Assembly: GCA_017935025.1 (NCBI GenBank)
Contig: JAGBIL010000020.1
Coordinates: 1-64,000 of the forward strand
Source: Opitutales bacterium
GTDB taxonomy: Bacteria; Verrucomicrobiota; Verrucomicrobiia; Opitutales; UBA953
Reading direction: 5' to 3'
DNA length: 64,000 bases
Numbering within the stretch: position 1 is the first letter of the stretch; each line of letters starts with the position of its first letter. Below the pieces are notes generated by a model. The model made no database searches. It worked only from the letters and a program-made list of their open reading frames with translations, and had not been told where the DNA came from. Made by a program: the position numbers and the translations under genes. This document shows, piece after piece, positions 57,852 through 64,000 of this stretch.

Positions 57852-57894
57852 AAACGTTCCCCTGCGGAATTTTCCGATGGGGGAACGGTTTTTT
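57852..57894 (-). terminator. Terminator of the coiled-coil/lipoprotein operon
   Basis: AACGTTCCCC (about 57853-57862) and GGGGAACGGTT (about 57880-57890) pair with one bulge, flanked by A and T runs on both sides, so it can act in both directions. It carries a degenerate copy of the window-wide motif on each arm. Confidence 0.7.
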
Positions 57895-57906
57895 CTAAGA
57901 ACAGGA

Positions 57907-58077
57907 TTAGCGATTTTCCGGAACGACGGAGCCCATACCGGGCATTCCCGTTTCCCAATCTTTGGGACCGCCGGTTCCGGACAAACCGGAATCCGTAGGG
58001 CGCGCTGTTTCCACACAGGAAGCAAGTGCAATAACGGAGAGAGCCGCAACCAGAAAAATCTTTACGAACCCGTACAT
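57907..58077 (-). CDS. 56-residue lipoprotein
   Basis: Reads MYGFVKIFLVAALSVIALAS with the lipobox Cys at residue 21, then VETARPTDSGLSGTGGPKD and a short Gly/Pro/Met-rich end. Its ATG overlaps the stop of the upstream coiled-coil protein (TAATG, 58077-58079), which supports a real, translationally coupled gene. Mature protein only about 36 residues, likely disordered. No family recognised. Confidence 0.65.
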   Translation of the reverse strand: MYGFVKIFLVAALSVIALASCVETARPTDSGLSGTGGPKDWETGMPGMGSVVPENR

Positions 58078-58988
58078 TAGTCCTGAGGCTTCTTAACAAT
58101 CGTCGGAATCACCTTCACATAGGTGCCTTCCGCAAGTTTCTGAACGTTCGTGCCGGGGAGCAGTCCGAGCGTCGTGCGGCTGGGACGCGGATCCGTGATA
58201 CGAGCCTCCCCGACGCGTTCGCCGTTAACTTCGAGAACGACCGGCGTTCCCGCAACGATTGCCGGATCTTCGTCTCCGACGCCAATAACGATTTGACCGC
58301 GAACGTGGTCGAGCGCAACAACCGTGGTCAGGACATACGGAGCTTCAAATTCCACAACGACACCGCCCTTTGCTTCCGCGTAGAGGTCGACCGGAAATTC
58401 CGTCGGAACGGATTCTCCGCGCTGAATAACCCAAGTGCGGAAACGCGCGTAGCGCTGCCCGGCGGCGACTTTCGTTTTCTGCAATTCTTCAATTTCGGCG
58501 AGCTTCTGGTCGTATTCTTCCTTGGAATACATATTGCTCTTTTCTTCCGTCAGCTGAGCAACGCGTTCTTTTTCGGAACGGAGCTGGCTTTCGAGGTCGC
58601 TGACTTTTCCGTTGAGGTCGCTGACTTCCGACGTAAGCGATTCCTTATCACGCGTCAGCTGATTCGCTTCCTCCGTCTTCGCGTCAAGGTCGGATTTGAG
58701 ACCGTCAATTTCGTCATTTTTCTGATTAATCGTGGTTTTCAGAGACGCGATTTGGTTTTCGTTGCGCTCTTTCGTTTCGCGCAAATCAAAGACTTCCTGC
58801 TTTACGAGCTCTGTCTTTTCGACACGATCCTTCAATGTAGCAGTTTTAACACCGCGCACATCGTCCAGCGGTTTGGTTTTGACGAAGGCATTTTCCATCT
58901 CGCCCTTAATCATAAAGAACAGGGCAATGGCGGCGCCGGCAGCGAGAATAGCGACAATGCGCAATACGAGAGAAACGTTCTTGTTCAT
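58077..58988 (-). CDS. Membrane-anchored coiled-coil protein
   Basis: 303 residues. One N-terminal membrane helix (SLVLRIVAILAAGAAIALFFMI), a long coiled coil (about 50-175; many Glu, Lys, Leu heptads such as DLRETKERNENQIASL and KVSDLESQLRSEKERVAQL), then a compact beta-rich domain (RFRTWVIQRGESVPTEFP ... IVIGVGDEDPAIVAG) at the C-terminus. Topology should put the coiled coil and the domain outside the cytoplasm. No named family; a structural or envelope-spacing role is possible. First gene of a two-gene operon with the small lipoprotein. Confidence 0.7.
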   Translation of the reverse strand: MNKNVSLVLRIVAILAAGAAIALFFMIKGEMENAFVKTKPLDDVRGVKTATLKDRVEKTELVKQEVFDLRETKERNENQIASLKTTINQKNDEIDGLKSDLDAKTEEANQLTRDKESLTSEVSDLNGKVSDLESQLRSEKERVAQLTEEKSNMYSKEEYDQKLAEIEELQKTKVAAGQRYARFRTWVIQRGESVPTEFPVDLYAEAKGGVVVEFEAPYVLTTVVALDHVRGQIVIGVGDEDPAIVAGTPVVLEVNGERVGEARITDPRPSRTTLGLLPGTNVQKLAEGTYVKVIPTIVKKPQD

Positions 58989-59003
58989 CGTAAACGGGGT
59001 TAA

Positions 59004-60581
59004 TTATTTGTAATTGAAAGTGGAGTTGCAGAATGGGGTTTCAACCTGACGCCAAACGTTTTTAGACGGACTCAACGCCAAATGTTGGCAAATTTTAAAT
59101 ACGAGTTCTGTGCGGTTTTCAAGCTCTAATTTCCTCGCGATGGCTTCCGCCGTGAATTTTTCCGGGGCATTTGCCTTCAGGAATTCAACGATTTGCACTT
59201 GGAGCTTCAAAATCCCCGCCGCAGCCTTTTTCCCTGCCTCGACGCCCGGCTGGTGATAAGCGTTGATTCCGACGAAAGTCGCGTAAAATCCGACCGCACG
59301 CTCGAAGAGCGCAATCAACGCACCGATGCTCTGCGGCGTCACGTCATCGACGGTCAGCGTCACCGACGCACGTCCTTTTTCCGTCAGTGCCTCGCGTGTG
59401 CCAAGGAGGAAGCCTTCGAGATAGTCCCCCGCGGAAACCCCCGGATCGACTTCGACGCTTTCGCCGTCGCGATCCCGCAAAACTTCGATGAATGTCGCAA
59501 AGAAATTCGGAACGCCTTCACGCAACTGCTGGATATACGCGTGCTGGTCGGTCGAACCCTTGTTCCCGTAAACGGAAATACCCTGATTGACGATGTTCCC
59601 GGCGAGATCTTTTTCCTTGCCGAGCGATTCCATGATCAGCTGTTGCAAGTAACGCGCGAAGAGCAAAAGGCGATCCTTGTACGGCAAAATCACCATGTCT
59701 TTGGACCCTTTGCCGTCGGTCAGGAAATACCACGCGAGCGCGAGAAGTGCCGCCGGATTTTCGCGGACTTCGCGGGAACGCGTCTGAGCGTCCATCGCAG
59801 CCGCGCCCGCGAGCATTCCGCGAATATCCAAGCCTTGAAGCGCCGCAGGAAGCAAGCCGACCGCCGCCATTTCGCTGGTGCGTCCGCCGACCCAATCCCA
59901 CATCGGGAAACGTTCGATAAATCCTTGCGCAACTGCCGTTTTGTCGAGCTGCGATCCCGCGCCCGTTACGGCGACGGCGTGTTTCGCGAAGTCCAATCCC
60001 GCAGCCTTGTACTGCGCCTCGGTTTCGATCATCGCATTGCGCGGCTCCGGCGTGCTCCCGGATTTCGAGGTTACGATGCAAAGCGTTTCGCCGAGTTTAC
60101 CTTTGAGTTCGGCAAAAATCGTATCAAATCCGTCCGCGTCCGTATTATCGAGGAAGAAAACCTTCATCTTATCGCGACCCGGCATTCCGAGCGCGGAAGC
60201 GACGAATTGCGGGCCGAGCGCGCTCCCGCCGATACCGATACAGAGCAGATTTTTAAACGTTCCCGCGCTTCCGGAGATTTCACCGTCGTGAATCTTTTTG
60301 GCAAAGGCTTCGATTTTTTCGACCGTTCCCGCAATTTCCTTGGCGAGTTCCGCCGTCGGAGCGAGTTGCGGGGCTCGGAGCCAGTAATGCCCGACCATGC
60401 GGTTTTCGTCGGGATTCGCGATCGCGCCCTTTTCGAGTTCTGCCATGGCGTCAAACGCCTTGTCGAGCATCGGTTTGGAATCCGCAATGTAATTCGTCGG
60501 AAAACCGACCCGGCTCAAATCGATGGCGAAGTTAAGCGCGTCAAACGCGATAAAATTCTGCTTAAAATTATCCCAGCTCAT
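59004..60581 (-). CDS. pgi: Glucose-6-phosphate isomerase
   Basis: 525 residues. The signatures [19 protein letters not shown], the SIS-domain segment [37 protein letters not shown] and the catalytic region [18 protein letters not shown] with the active-site His are intact. It interconverts glucose 6-phosphate and fructose 6-phosphate in the cytoplasm. It belongs to the shorter PGI type. The C-terminus ([18 protein letters not shown]) is present. Ends 16 nt before the coiled-coil gene starts on the same strand. Confidence 0.95.
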   Translation of the reverse strand: MSWDNFKQNFIAFDALNFAIDLSRVGFPTNYIADSKPMLDKAFDAMAELEKGAIANPDENRMVGHYWLRAPQLAPTAELAKEIAGTVEKIEAFAKKIHDGEISGSAGTFKNLLCIGIGGSALGPQFVASALGMPGRDKMKVFFLDNTDADGFDTIFAELKGKLGETLCIVTSKSGSTPEPRNAMIETEAQYKAAGLDFAKHAVAVTGAGSQLDKTAVAQGFIERFPMWDWVGGRTSEMAAVGLLPAALQGLDIRGMLAGAAAMDAQTRSREVRENPAALLALAWYFLTDGKGSKDMVILPYKDRLLLFARYLQQLIMESLGKEKDLAGNIVNQGISVYGNKGSTDQHAYIQQLREGVPNFFATFIEVLRDRDGESVEVDPGVSAGDYLEGFLLGTREALTEKGRASVTLTVDDVTPQSIGALIALFERAVGFYATFVGINAYHQPGVEAGKKAAAGILKLQVQIVEFLKANAPEKFTAEAIARKLELENRTELVFKICQHLALSPSKNVWRQVETPFCNSTFNYK

Positions 60582-60623
60582 GGAATTCGGATAGGAAATA
60601 AAAATCGCGGGAACGCCGCAGCA

Positions 60624-61028
60624 TTACTTGGCAGGAGCGCTTTCCGGCGTAGAAGCCGGAGCAACCGGAGCTTCGACGGGAACGATTGCCGCTTCCGGCT
60701 CCGTTTCGACCGCCGCAGGTGCCGCCGTCGTTGCCGGAGCCGCCTGTTCTTCAAGCTTCAAGCCCTGCCCTTCTCCCTTGTCCCGAGCGCCGAGGAATGC
60801 GAAATAAAGCACCGCGCAAAGAATGAAAAACGCGGAAATAAAAACCACCGTCGCCTTGGAAAGGACACCCGCCGCCTCGCCGCCGAAAAGGCTTTCGGAC
60901 GCGGCACCGCCGAGTGCGGAACCCATACCCGCATTCGCGCTCGGTTTCTGCATCAAAACGAAAAGGACGACCAACACGCTCACAAAAGCGAGAACCGTCA
61001 ACGCACCGTAAATAAGAATACTGCCCAT
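60624..61028 (-). CDS. secG: Preprotein translocase subunit SecG
   Basis: 134 residues. Two membrane helices (ILIYGALTVLAFVSVLVVLFVLM and SKATVVFISAFFILCAVLYFAF) are joined by the conserved cytoplasmic loop QKPSANAGMGSALGGAASESLFGG typical of SecG (shortened: AGMGSALGGA). A long Ala/Pro/Glu-rich tail of about 50 residues is an addition to the usual 75-110. SecG assists SecYE in moving precursor proteins. Lies 42 nt before pgi, so it may be cotranscribed. Confidence 0.92.
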   Translation of the reverse strand: MGSILIYGALTVLAFVSVLVVLFVLMQKPSANAGMGSALGGAASESLFGGEAAGVLSKATVVFISAFFILCAVLYFAFLGARDKGEGQGLKLEEQAAPATTAAPAAVETEPEAAIVPVEAPVAPASTPESAPAK

Positions 61029-61068
61029 AAAAATTAAAAGTGAACATTAAATGCGTTCCCTCCGTGCC

Positions 61069-61091
61069 ACGCAAATAGAAATTTAGCGCAG
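61069..61091. repeat. Short copy of the GAAATTTAGCG repeat
   Basis: GCAAATAGAAATTTAGCGC lies in the gap between secG and the VWA gene. It is a one-arm relative of the inverted repeats at 44.5 and 62.9-63.1 kb. Confidence 0.5.
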
Positions 61092-61110
61092 ATGACGCCC
61101 TTCGCGCGCG

Positions 61111-62865
61111 CTACCCGTCAAAGAGTCCTTCATCTTCTTCAACCTCCGACTCGAGCACGTCAGTGCCTTCCTCATACTCGATCTCGAATTTTCCGGGTAC
61201 GGAAAGCAAGCCCAGATCCGTTTTCAAACGATTTTGCTTGCGGCGCGTTTTTTTCAAAAAATCTTCCGTTTCTTGAGCCGTCGTCGAATGTTTCGCCGTA
61301 TCCTTCGGAATCGCGATGTCTCCGTTCGTATAATCTGCAAGCGCCCGAAAGATATTTTGCGGGAGCATTTCCGTCGTAAAAAAGTAAACGCGCTGCCCGT
61401 TATCCTGAGCGAGCTTCAACCAACGCTCAAACAGCGCTGATTCGTCCGGTATCTGCCCGTCGCGATAATCCTGAAAATCCGCAAAAACAATCACGGAATC
61501 GTATCCGCCCTCGGAAAGCACCATTTCCAACCACCGCCCGAGCGCGAGCCACGAGGAATAGTCGTTCCCGGACCATTCCGAAAGCAGGGCTTTCCCGTAG
61601 GAACTTAAATTTTCCGCCCACTCGTTCCCGCCGCCGGAATAATCGTATATTCCGTTTTTGCGCGCCTTTTTGTTCTTCCGAATTAGCGCTTTCATCGCCT
61701 TGCGGGAGGCGGAAGGTTTTTTCTCGCGCTCGTAGGAGTTGAGCAGAGATTTCTTTTTGCGCTCCCATGCGCCCTGCTCAAGGCGCGAACGCGAAATTCC
61801 GGAAATTTGCCCCATCCCGCAACCCATAAATTCAAAAACATCCGCCGTCGGAAACTTCTTCAGAATTTCCTCGCGCACCACCGGCAAAACTTCGGTCATC
61901 GAGCCCGACGAATCCATATAAACCGCGAGCCGCCCCGCCGTAACATTCGTTCCGAGAATCTTTTGCGTCGTCTGAAATTTACTCACGAAATTACGCGTAT
62001 TTCCGATTCCGACACCCGTTCCCGCACCGATTCCTCCGCCGAGTCCGCCGCCGTTCCCGCTCGACAAATCGCCGCCCAGCCCGTGCATTCCTCCCGCCGC
62101 CAGCGTGCTTCCGGAAAAAGATTTCATCGCCGCCACCTCCGGAAGCTCCGGCAACGCGAATTTTGCATTTGCCACCTTGGAAACGATTTTCCGGCTCTGC
62201 GTTCCCGCGGTAATTTTTACGCTTTTGCGGCGCGAAGACTGAACGTCGGCATAAGACGGACGCTCTCCGCCGCGCCCCCCGCCGCTTCCCGTCGCAAAAA
62301 ACGACGGCGGCTCTTCCGGCGGCGCAACATACGTCGAAACCACATAAAAAATCGCGAAAAAAATCAGCACCGCGTGGAAAATCAGCGAAAACGCCAAGCT
62401 CCCGCCTCCGATTTTCCGCCAAACTTTTACCGTTTCCGAAACGTCGGGCGGCGCTTCAAAATGATGAACGACAGGCGCCTTTTGCGGCTCGGAGAAAACA
62501 TCTTCAGCGGTTTCTGCTTCGTTCCCGCGAACGGAATCTTCCGCTTCCTTCGCAGAAACCGGATACACGGGAACACCTACTGCACCGCTCTGCGCATCCG
62601 ACGCAGGCGAAGTTGTGCTCTGCACCGCATTTTGGTAAAGCATCGCCGCCGCCATGCGCTGCGCCAGAGAAATCACTTCCGCATCCTGCCGCTTTCGCAG
62701 ATTTTCCCGTTCCCGCAACGCGTTAAACTTCCGCAACAGCAACATATGCCGACGCGCCAGCGCCCGCAAATCCTCTTCAGAGAGAACTTTCGTTTCCTTC
62801 GGTGTCTGTTGAGGCGTTAACATTTTTTTTTTGGCGAGCAATCGACTCGGGAAATAATAAGTCAT
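61111..62865 (-). CDS. Membrane-anchored VWA-domain protein
   Basis: 584 residues from the ATG at 62865; a start at the ATG 62823 (570 residues, MLTPQQTPKETKV) is equally possible. A long N-terminal cytoplasmic part rich in Arg and Glu, one transmembrane helix (about 165-190, LAFSLIFHAVLIFFAIFYVVST), a Gly/Ser-rich linker, and a von Willebrand A-type domain (about 300-500) with the MIDAS motif DSSGSM (in RLAVYMDSSGSMTEVLP). Another insert is Arg/Lys-rich. The C-terminus is strongly acidic (EEGTDVLESEVEEDEG). Probably an envelope protein with metal-dependent binding; partner unknown. Confidence 0.7.
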   Translation of the reverse strand: MTYYFPSRLLAKKKMLTPQQTPKETKVLSEEDLRALARRHMLLLRKFNALRERENLRKRQDAEVISLAQRMAAAMLYQNAVQSTTSPASDAQSGAVGVPVYPVSAKEAEDSVRGNEAETAEDVFSEPQKAPVVHHFEAPPDVSETVKVWRKIGGGSLAFSLIFHAVLIFFAIFYVVSTYVAPPEEPPSFFATGSGGGRGGERPSYADVQSSRRKSVKITAGTQSRKIVSKVANAKFALPELPEVAAMKSFSGSTLAAGGMHGLGGDLSSGNGGGLGGGIGAGTGVGIGNTRNFVSKFQTTQKILGTNVTAGRLAVYMDSSGSMTEVLPVVREEILKKFPTADVFEFMGCGMGQISGISRSRLEQGAWERKKKSLLNSYEREKKPSASRKAMKALIRKNKKARKNGIYDYSGGGNEWAENLSSYGKALLSEWSGNDYSSWLALGRWLEMVLSEGGYDSVIVFADFQDYRDGQIPDESALFERWLKLAQDNGQRVYFFTTEMLPQNIFRALADYTNGDIAIPKDTAKHSTTAQETEDFLKKTRRKQNRLKTDLGLLSVPGKFEIEYEEGTDVLESEVEEDEGLFDG

Positions 62866-62910
62866 TGCCGCCAAGTTGAAAGAAGAAAGCACACTCTACG
62901 CACACCCGTG

Positions 62911-63132
62911 CGCTAAATTTCAATTTGTCGCAGGCAAATTGAAATTAATCTCGAATTTCGAATTCCAAATTCCGAATGAAGTGCGGAAAAAAATCGTAGC
63001 GAGTAAAGACTTCAACTCTTGCCTCGAAGCCATACATTCCTTTTCCATTCTTGGTAATCATTCGGAATTCGCAATTCGGGATTCGAAATTAATTGAAATT
63101 TAGCGAAGCATCCGCTTCGCTAAATTTCAATT
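62911..63132. repeat. Complex inverted-repeat region before ribB
   Basis: CGCTAAATTTCAATTTG (62911-62927) is followed by CAAATTGAAATT (62935-62946). Further right, AATTGAAATTTAGCGAAGC (63091-63109) faces its exact reverse complement (63114-63132) over a 4-nt loop. Between them lie CGAATTTCGAATTC and CGGAATTCGCAATTCG palindromes and the 23-nt block shared with the dapB-anSME gap. Gap sequence is otherwise without a gene; the ribB promoter must be inside or right of the last hairpin. Confidence 0.75.
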
Positions 63133-63179
63133 TTACGCTTTTGCGCTTTTTCGTTAGTATTAGCCCAAAATTCCTTTTT

Positions 63180-63824
63180 ATGAAAAAAAACTTCTTGGAA
63201 GACTTTGGCTCTGACGCGCGTTCCCGCGTCGAAAGCGCTGTCGCCGCCATTCGGACCGGACGCGGCGTTCTCGTTGTCGACGATGAAGACCGCGAGAACG
63301 AAGGCGACTTGATTTTTGCCTCGGAAACTCTAACGACCAATCAGATCGCCATGCAAATTCGCGATTGCAGCGGCATCATCTGCATCTGCATTACGGAAGA
63401 AAAAGCACGGGAACTCGATCTTCCCATGATGGTCCCCGAAAACACCAGCCGCTACGGAACGGCGTTTACCATTTCCATTGATGCCAAGGAAAACGTAACA
63501 ACGGGCGTTTCCGCCGCCGACCGACTCGAAGCCGTACGCGCCGTGATTTCGGACAACGCTTCGCGCGAAAACCTTGTCGCCCCCGGACATATGTTCCCGC
63601 TCATCGCACGCAGCGGCGGAGTACTTGAACGCCCGGGACACACGGAAGCCACCGTCGACCTGATGCGCCTTGCCGGATTCAAGCCTTGCGGAGTGCTTTG
63701 CGAGCTGACGAATCCCGACGGAACGATGTCGCGCCTTCCCGAGGTTGCCGAGTACGCGAAAAAGTACTCGCTCCCGCTCGTTTCGATTAAAGACCTGATC
63801 GAATATCTGAAATCCGAGACCTGA
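63180..63824 (+). CDS. ribB: 3,4-dihydroxy-2-butanone-4-phosphate synthase
   Basis: 214 residues from the ATG at 63180, monofunctional length. It makes the four-carbon unit of riboflavin from ribulose 5-phosphate. Catalytic features: [18 protein letters not shown] (acidic loop, shortened: [11 protein letters not shown]), [22 protein letters not shown], and [22 protein letters not shown]. No ribA half, unlike fused RibBA. The upstream gap carries a strong hairpin that could influence expression. Confidence 0.95.
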   Translation: MKKNFLEDFGSDARSRVESAVAAIRTGRGVLVVDDEDRENEGDLIFASETLTTNQIAMQIRDCSGIICICITEEKARELDLPMMVPENTSRYGTAFTISIDAKENVTTGVSAADRLEAVRAVISDNASRENLVAPGHMFPLIARSGGVLERPGHTEATVDLMRLAGFKPCGVLCELTNPDGTMSRLPEVAEYAKKYSLPLVSIKDLIEYLKSET

Positions 63825-63854
63825 TTCCGCACGTTTTTTATTTTGTCGAAAAAA

Positions 63855-63902
63855 AAAATCAAAAAAGCACTTGACGAAACAACTGCTTTTTGTTTTGATT
63901 TT
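63855..63902. terminator. Bulged stem-loop after ribB overlapping the tRNA-Glu promoter
   Basis: AAAATCAAAAAAGCA (63855-63869) and TGCTTTTTGTTTTGATTTT (63884-63902) pair with a 4-nt bulge and T/A-rich arms, which fits a terminator for ribB. The loop contains the -35 box of the candidate tRNA promoter, so the element probably serves both purposes. Confidence 0.5.
63871..63899 (+). promoter_or_regulatory. Candidate promoter of tRNA-Glu
   Basis: TTGACG (63871-63876) and TTTGAT (63894-63899) with 17-nt spacing, ending 20 nt before the tRNA start. Good -35 and acceptable -10. Confidence 0.45.
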
Positions 63903-63919
63903 GAAACAATCAGTTTTAC

Positions 63920-63997
63920 GCCCCTTTCGTCTAGCCCGGACTAGGACACCTCGCTTTCACTGAGGCGACCAGGGTTCGAATCCCTGAAGGGGCGCCA
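63920..63997 (+). tRNA. tRNA-Glu (anticodon TTC)
   Basis: 78 nt with encoded CCA. Acceptor GCCCCTT pairs with AAGGGGC, discriminator G; D arm with GTCTAGCCCGGACTAGGAC; anticodon arm CCTCG-CTTTCAC-TGAGG with TTC; T arm CAGGG-TTCGAAT-CCCTG. Complete within the window. Confidence 0.96.
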
Positions 63998-64000
63998 CTT

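Larger units (their letters stand above)
301..63600. repeat. Dispersed GGGAACG / CGTTCCC motif family (uptake-sequence-like)
   Basis: The core 7-mer, usually within GCGGGAACG, occurs about 150 times by hand count in 64 kb, in both orientations, inside coding sequence and between genes. Equal-frequency expectation for a 7-mer on both strands is near 8. Examples: 541-560, 2101-2120, 9680, 14093, 16500, 22640, 27650, 41745, 45170, 62205, 63215. Inverted pairs form several terminators. None was seen between about 49.76 and 53.28 kb. The density and the pairing in terminators recall the DNA-uptake sequences of Neisseria and Pasteurellaceae. Confidence 0.7.

Noticed and set aside
59193-61037. Long plus-strand frame (614 codons) opposite pgi and secG
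   Set aside because: Antisense to two certain genes and without domain features.
301-63600. The repeated motif as a CRISPR array
   Set aside because: Copies are irregularly spaced, in both orientations and inside coding genes; no repeat-spacer periodicity.
301-63600. The repeated motif as KOPS or Chi-type polar sequence
   Set aside because: Both orientations are about equally frequent on the plus strand throughout the window, so the polarity expected of such sequences is missing. Only a whole-replicon test can exclude it fully.

Overview
The window looks like chromosomal DNA of a Verrucomicrobiota bacterium, most likely a gut-associated member of the Opitutae. The evidence is a block with the architecture and order of Akkermansia Amuc_1098-1102 (29.2-37.0 kb), two PEP-CTERM proteins with the 'PEPSAFG ... 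RR' ending usual in that phylum, and enzymes for host or plant glycans (GH20, GH123-like, AGE epimerase, anaerobic sulfatase maturase). The genus is not identified.

Layout. 0.2-5 kb: membrane protein, GH123-like secreted enzyme, O-antigen-ligase-like polytopic protein. 5-7.7 kb: rpsO-pnp. 8-12.7 kb: lipoprotein, OleC-like AMP ligase, DUF3472 protein, porin. 12.8-15.9 kb: rbfA, parB, LysM protein, dapB. 16-18.8 kb: anSME, rubredoxin, Fic protein. 18.9-28.0 kb: one ten-gene minus-strand operon (aminotransferase, phosphoglycosyl transferase, two NeuD/PglD-type acetyltransferases, GNAT-PLP fusion, ATP-grasp, ACP, KAS III, SDR, N-type ATP pyrophosphatase) that plausibly builds an N-acylated amino-sugar glycan. 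28-29 kb: nadC. 29.2-37 kb: type IV pilus-like operon (secretin, two membrane or periplasmic proteins including an Amuc_1100 homologue, PilM-PilN fusion, exported protein). 37-50 kb: cstA, tRNA-Leu, PEP-CTERM protein, GH20, hom, plsY, clpC, AGE epimerase, second PEP-CTERM protein. About 50.07-53.8 kb: small integrated element with tyrosine recombinase, tRNA-Met and phage-like small genes. 54-64 kb: two-component pair, SLC13 transporter, coiled-coil protein plus tiny lipoprotein, pgi, secG, VWA protein, ribB, tRNA-Glu.

Two signals go beyond ordinary annotation. (1) The 7-mer GGGAACG/CGTTCCC, usually within GCGGGAACG, occurs about 150 times by hand count (roughly 8 expected by chance). It lies on both strands, inside genes and as inverted pairs in terminators, and is absent from most of the integrated element. 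This is how DNA-uptake sequences of naturally transformable bacteria behave, and a type IV pilus-like operon is in the same window. (2) The glycan operon carries four poly-C tracts (on its coding strand) of 7-10 nt, the only G/C runs of 7 or more that I found. Three sit at the 3' ends of genes, so that tract length decides whether translation stops early, runs to an ATGA overlap with the next gene, or fuses two enzymes; the fourth sits just after a start codon and puts the gene out of frame in this copy. Together they suggest a phase-variable glycan locus in a transformable bacterium.
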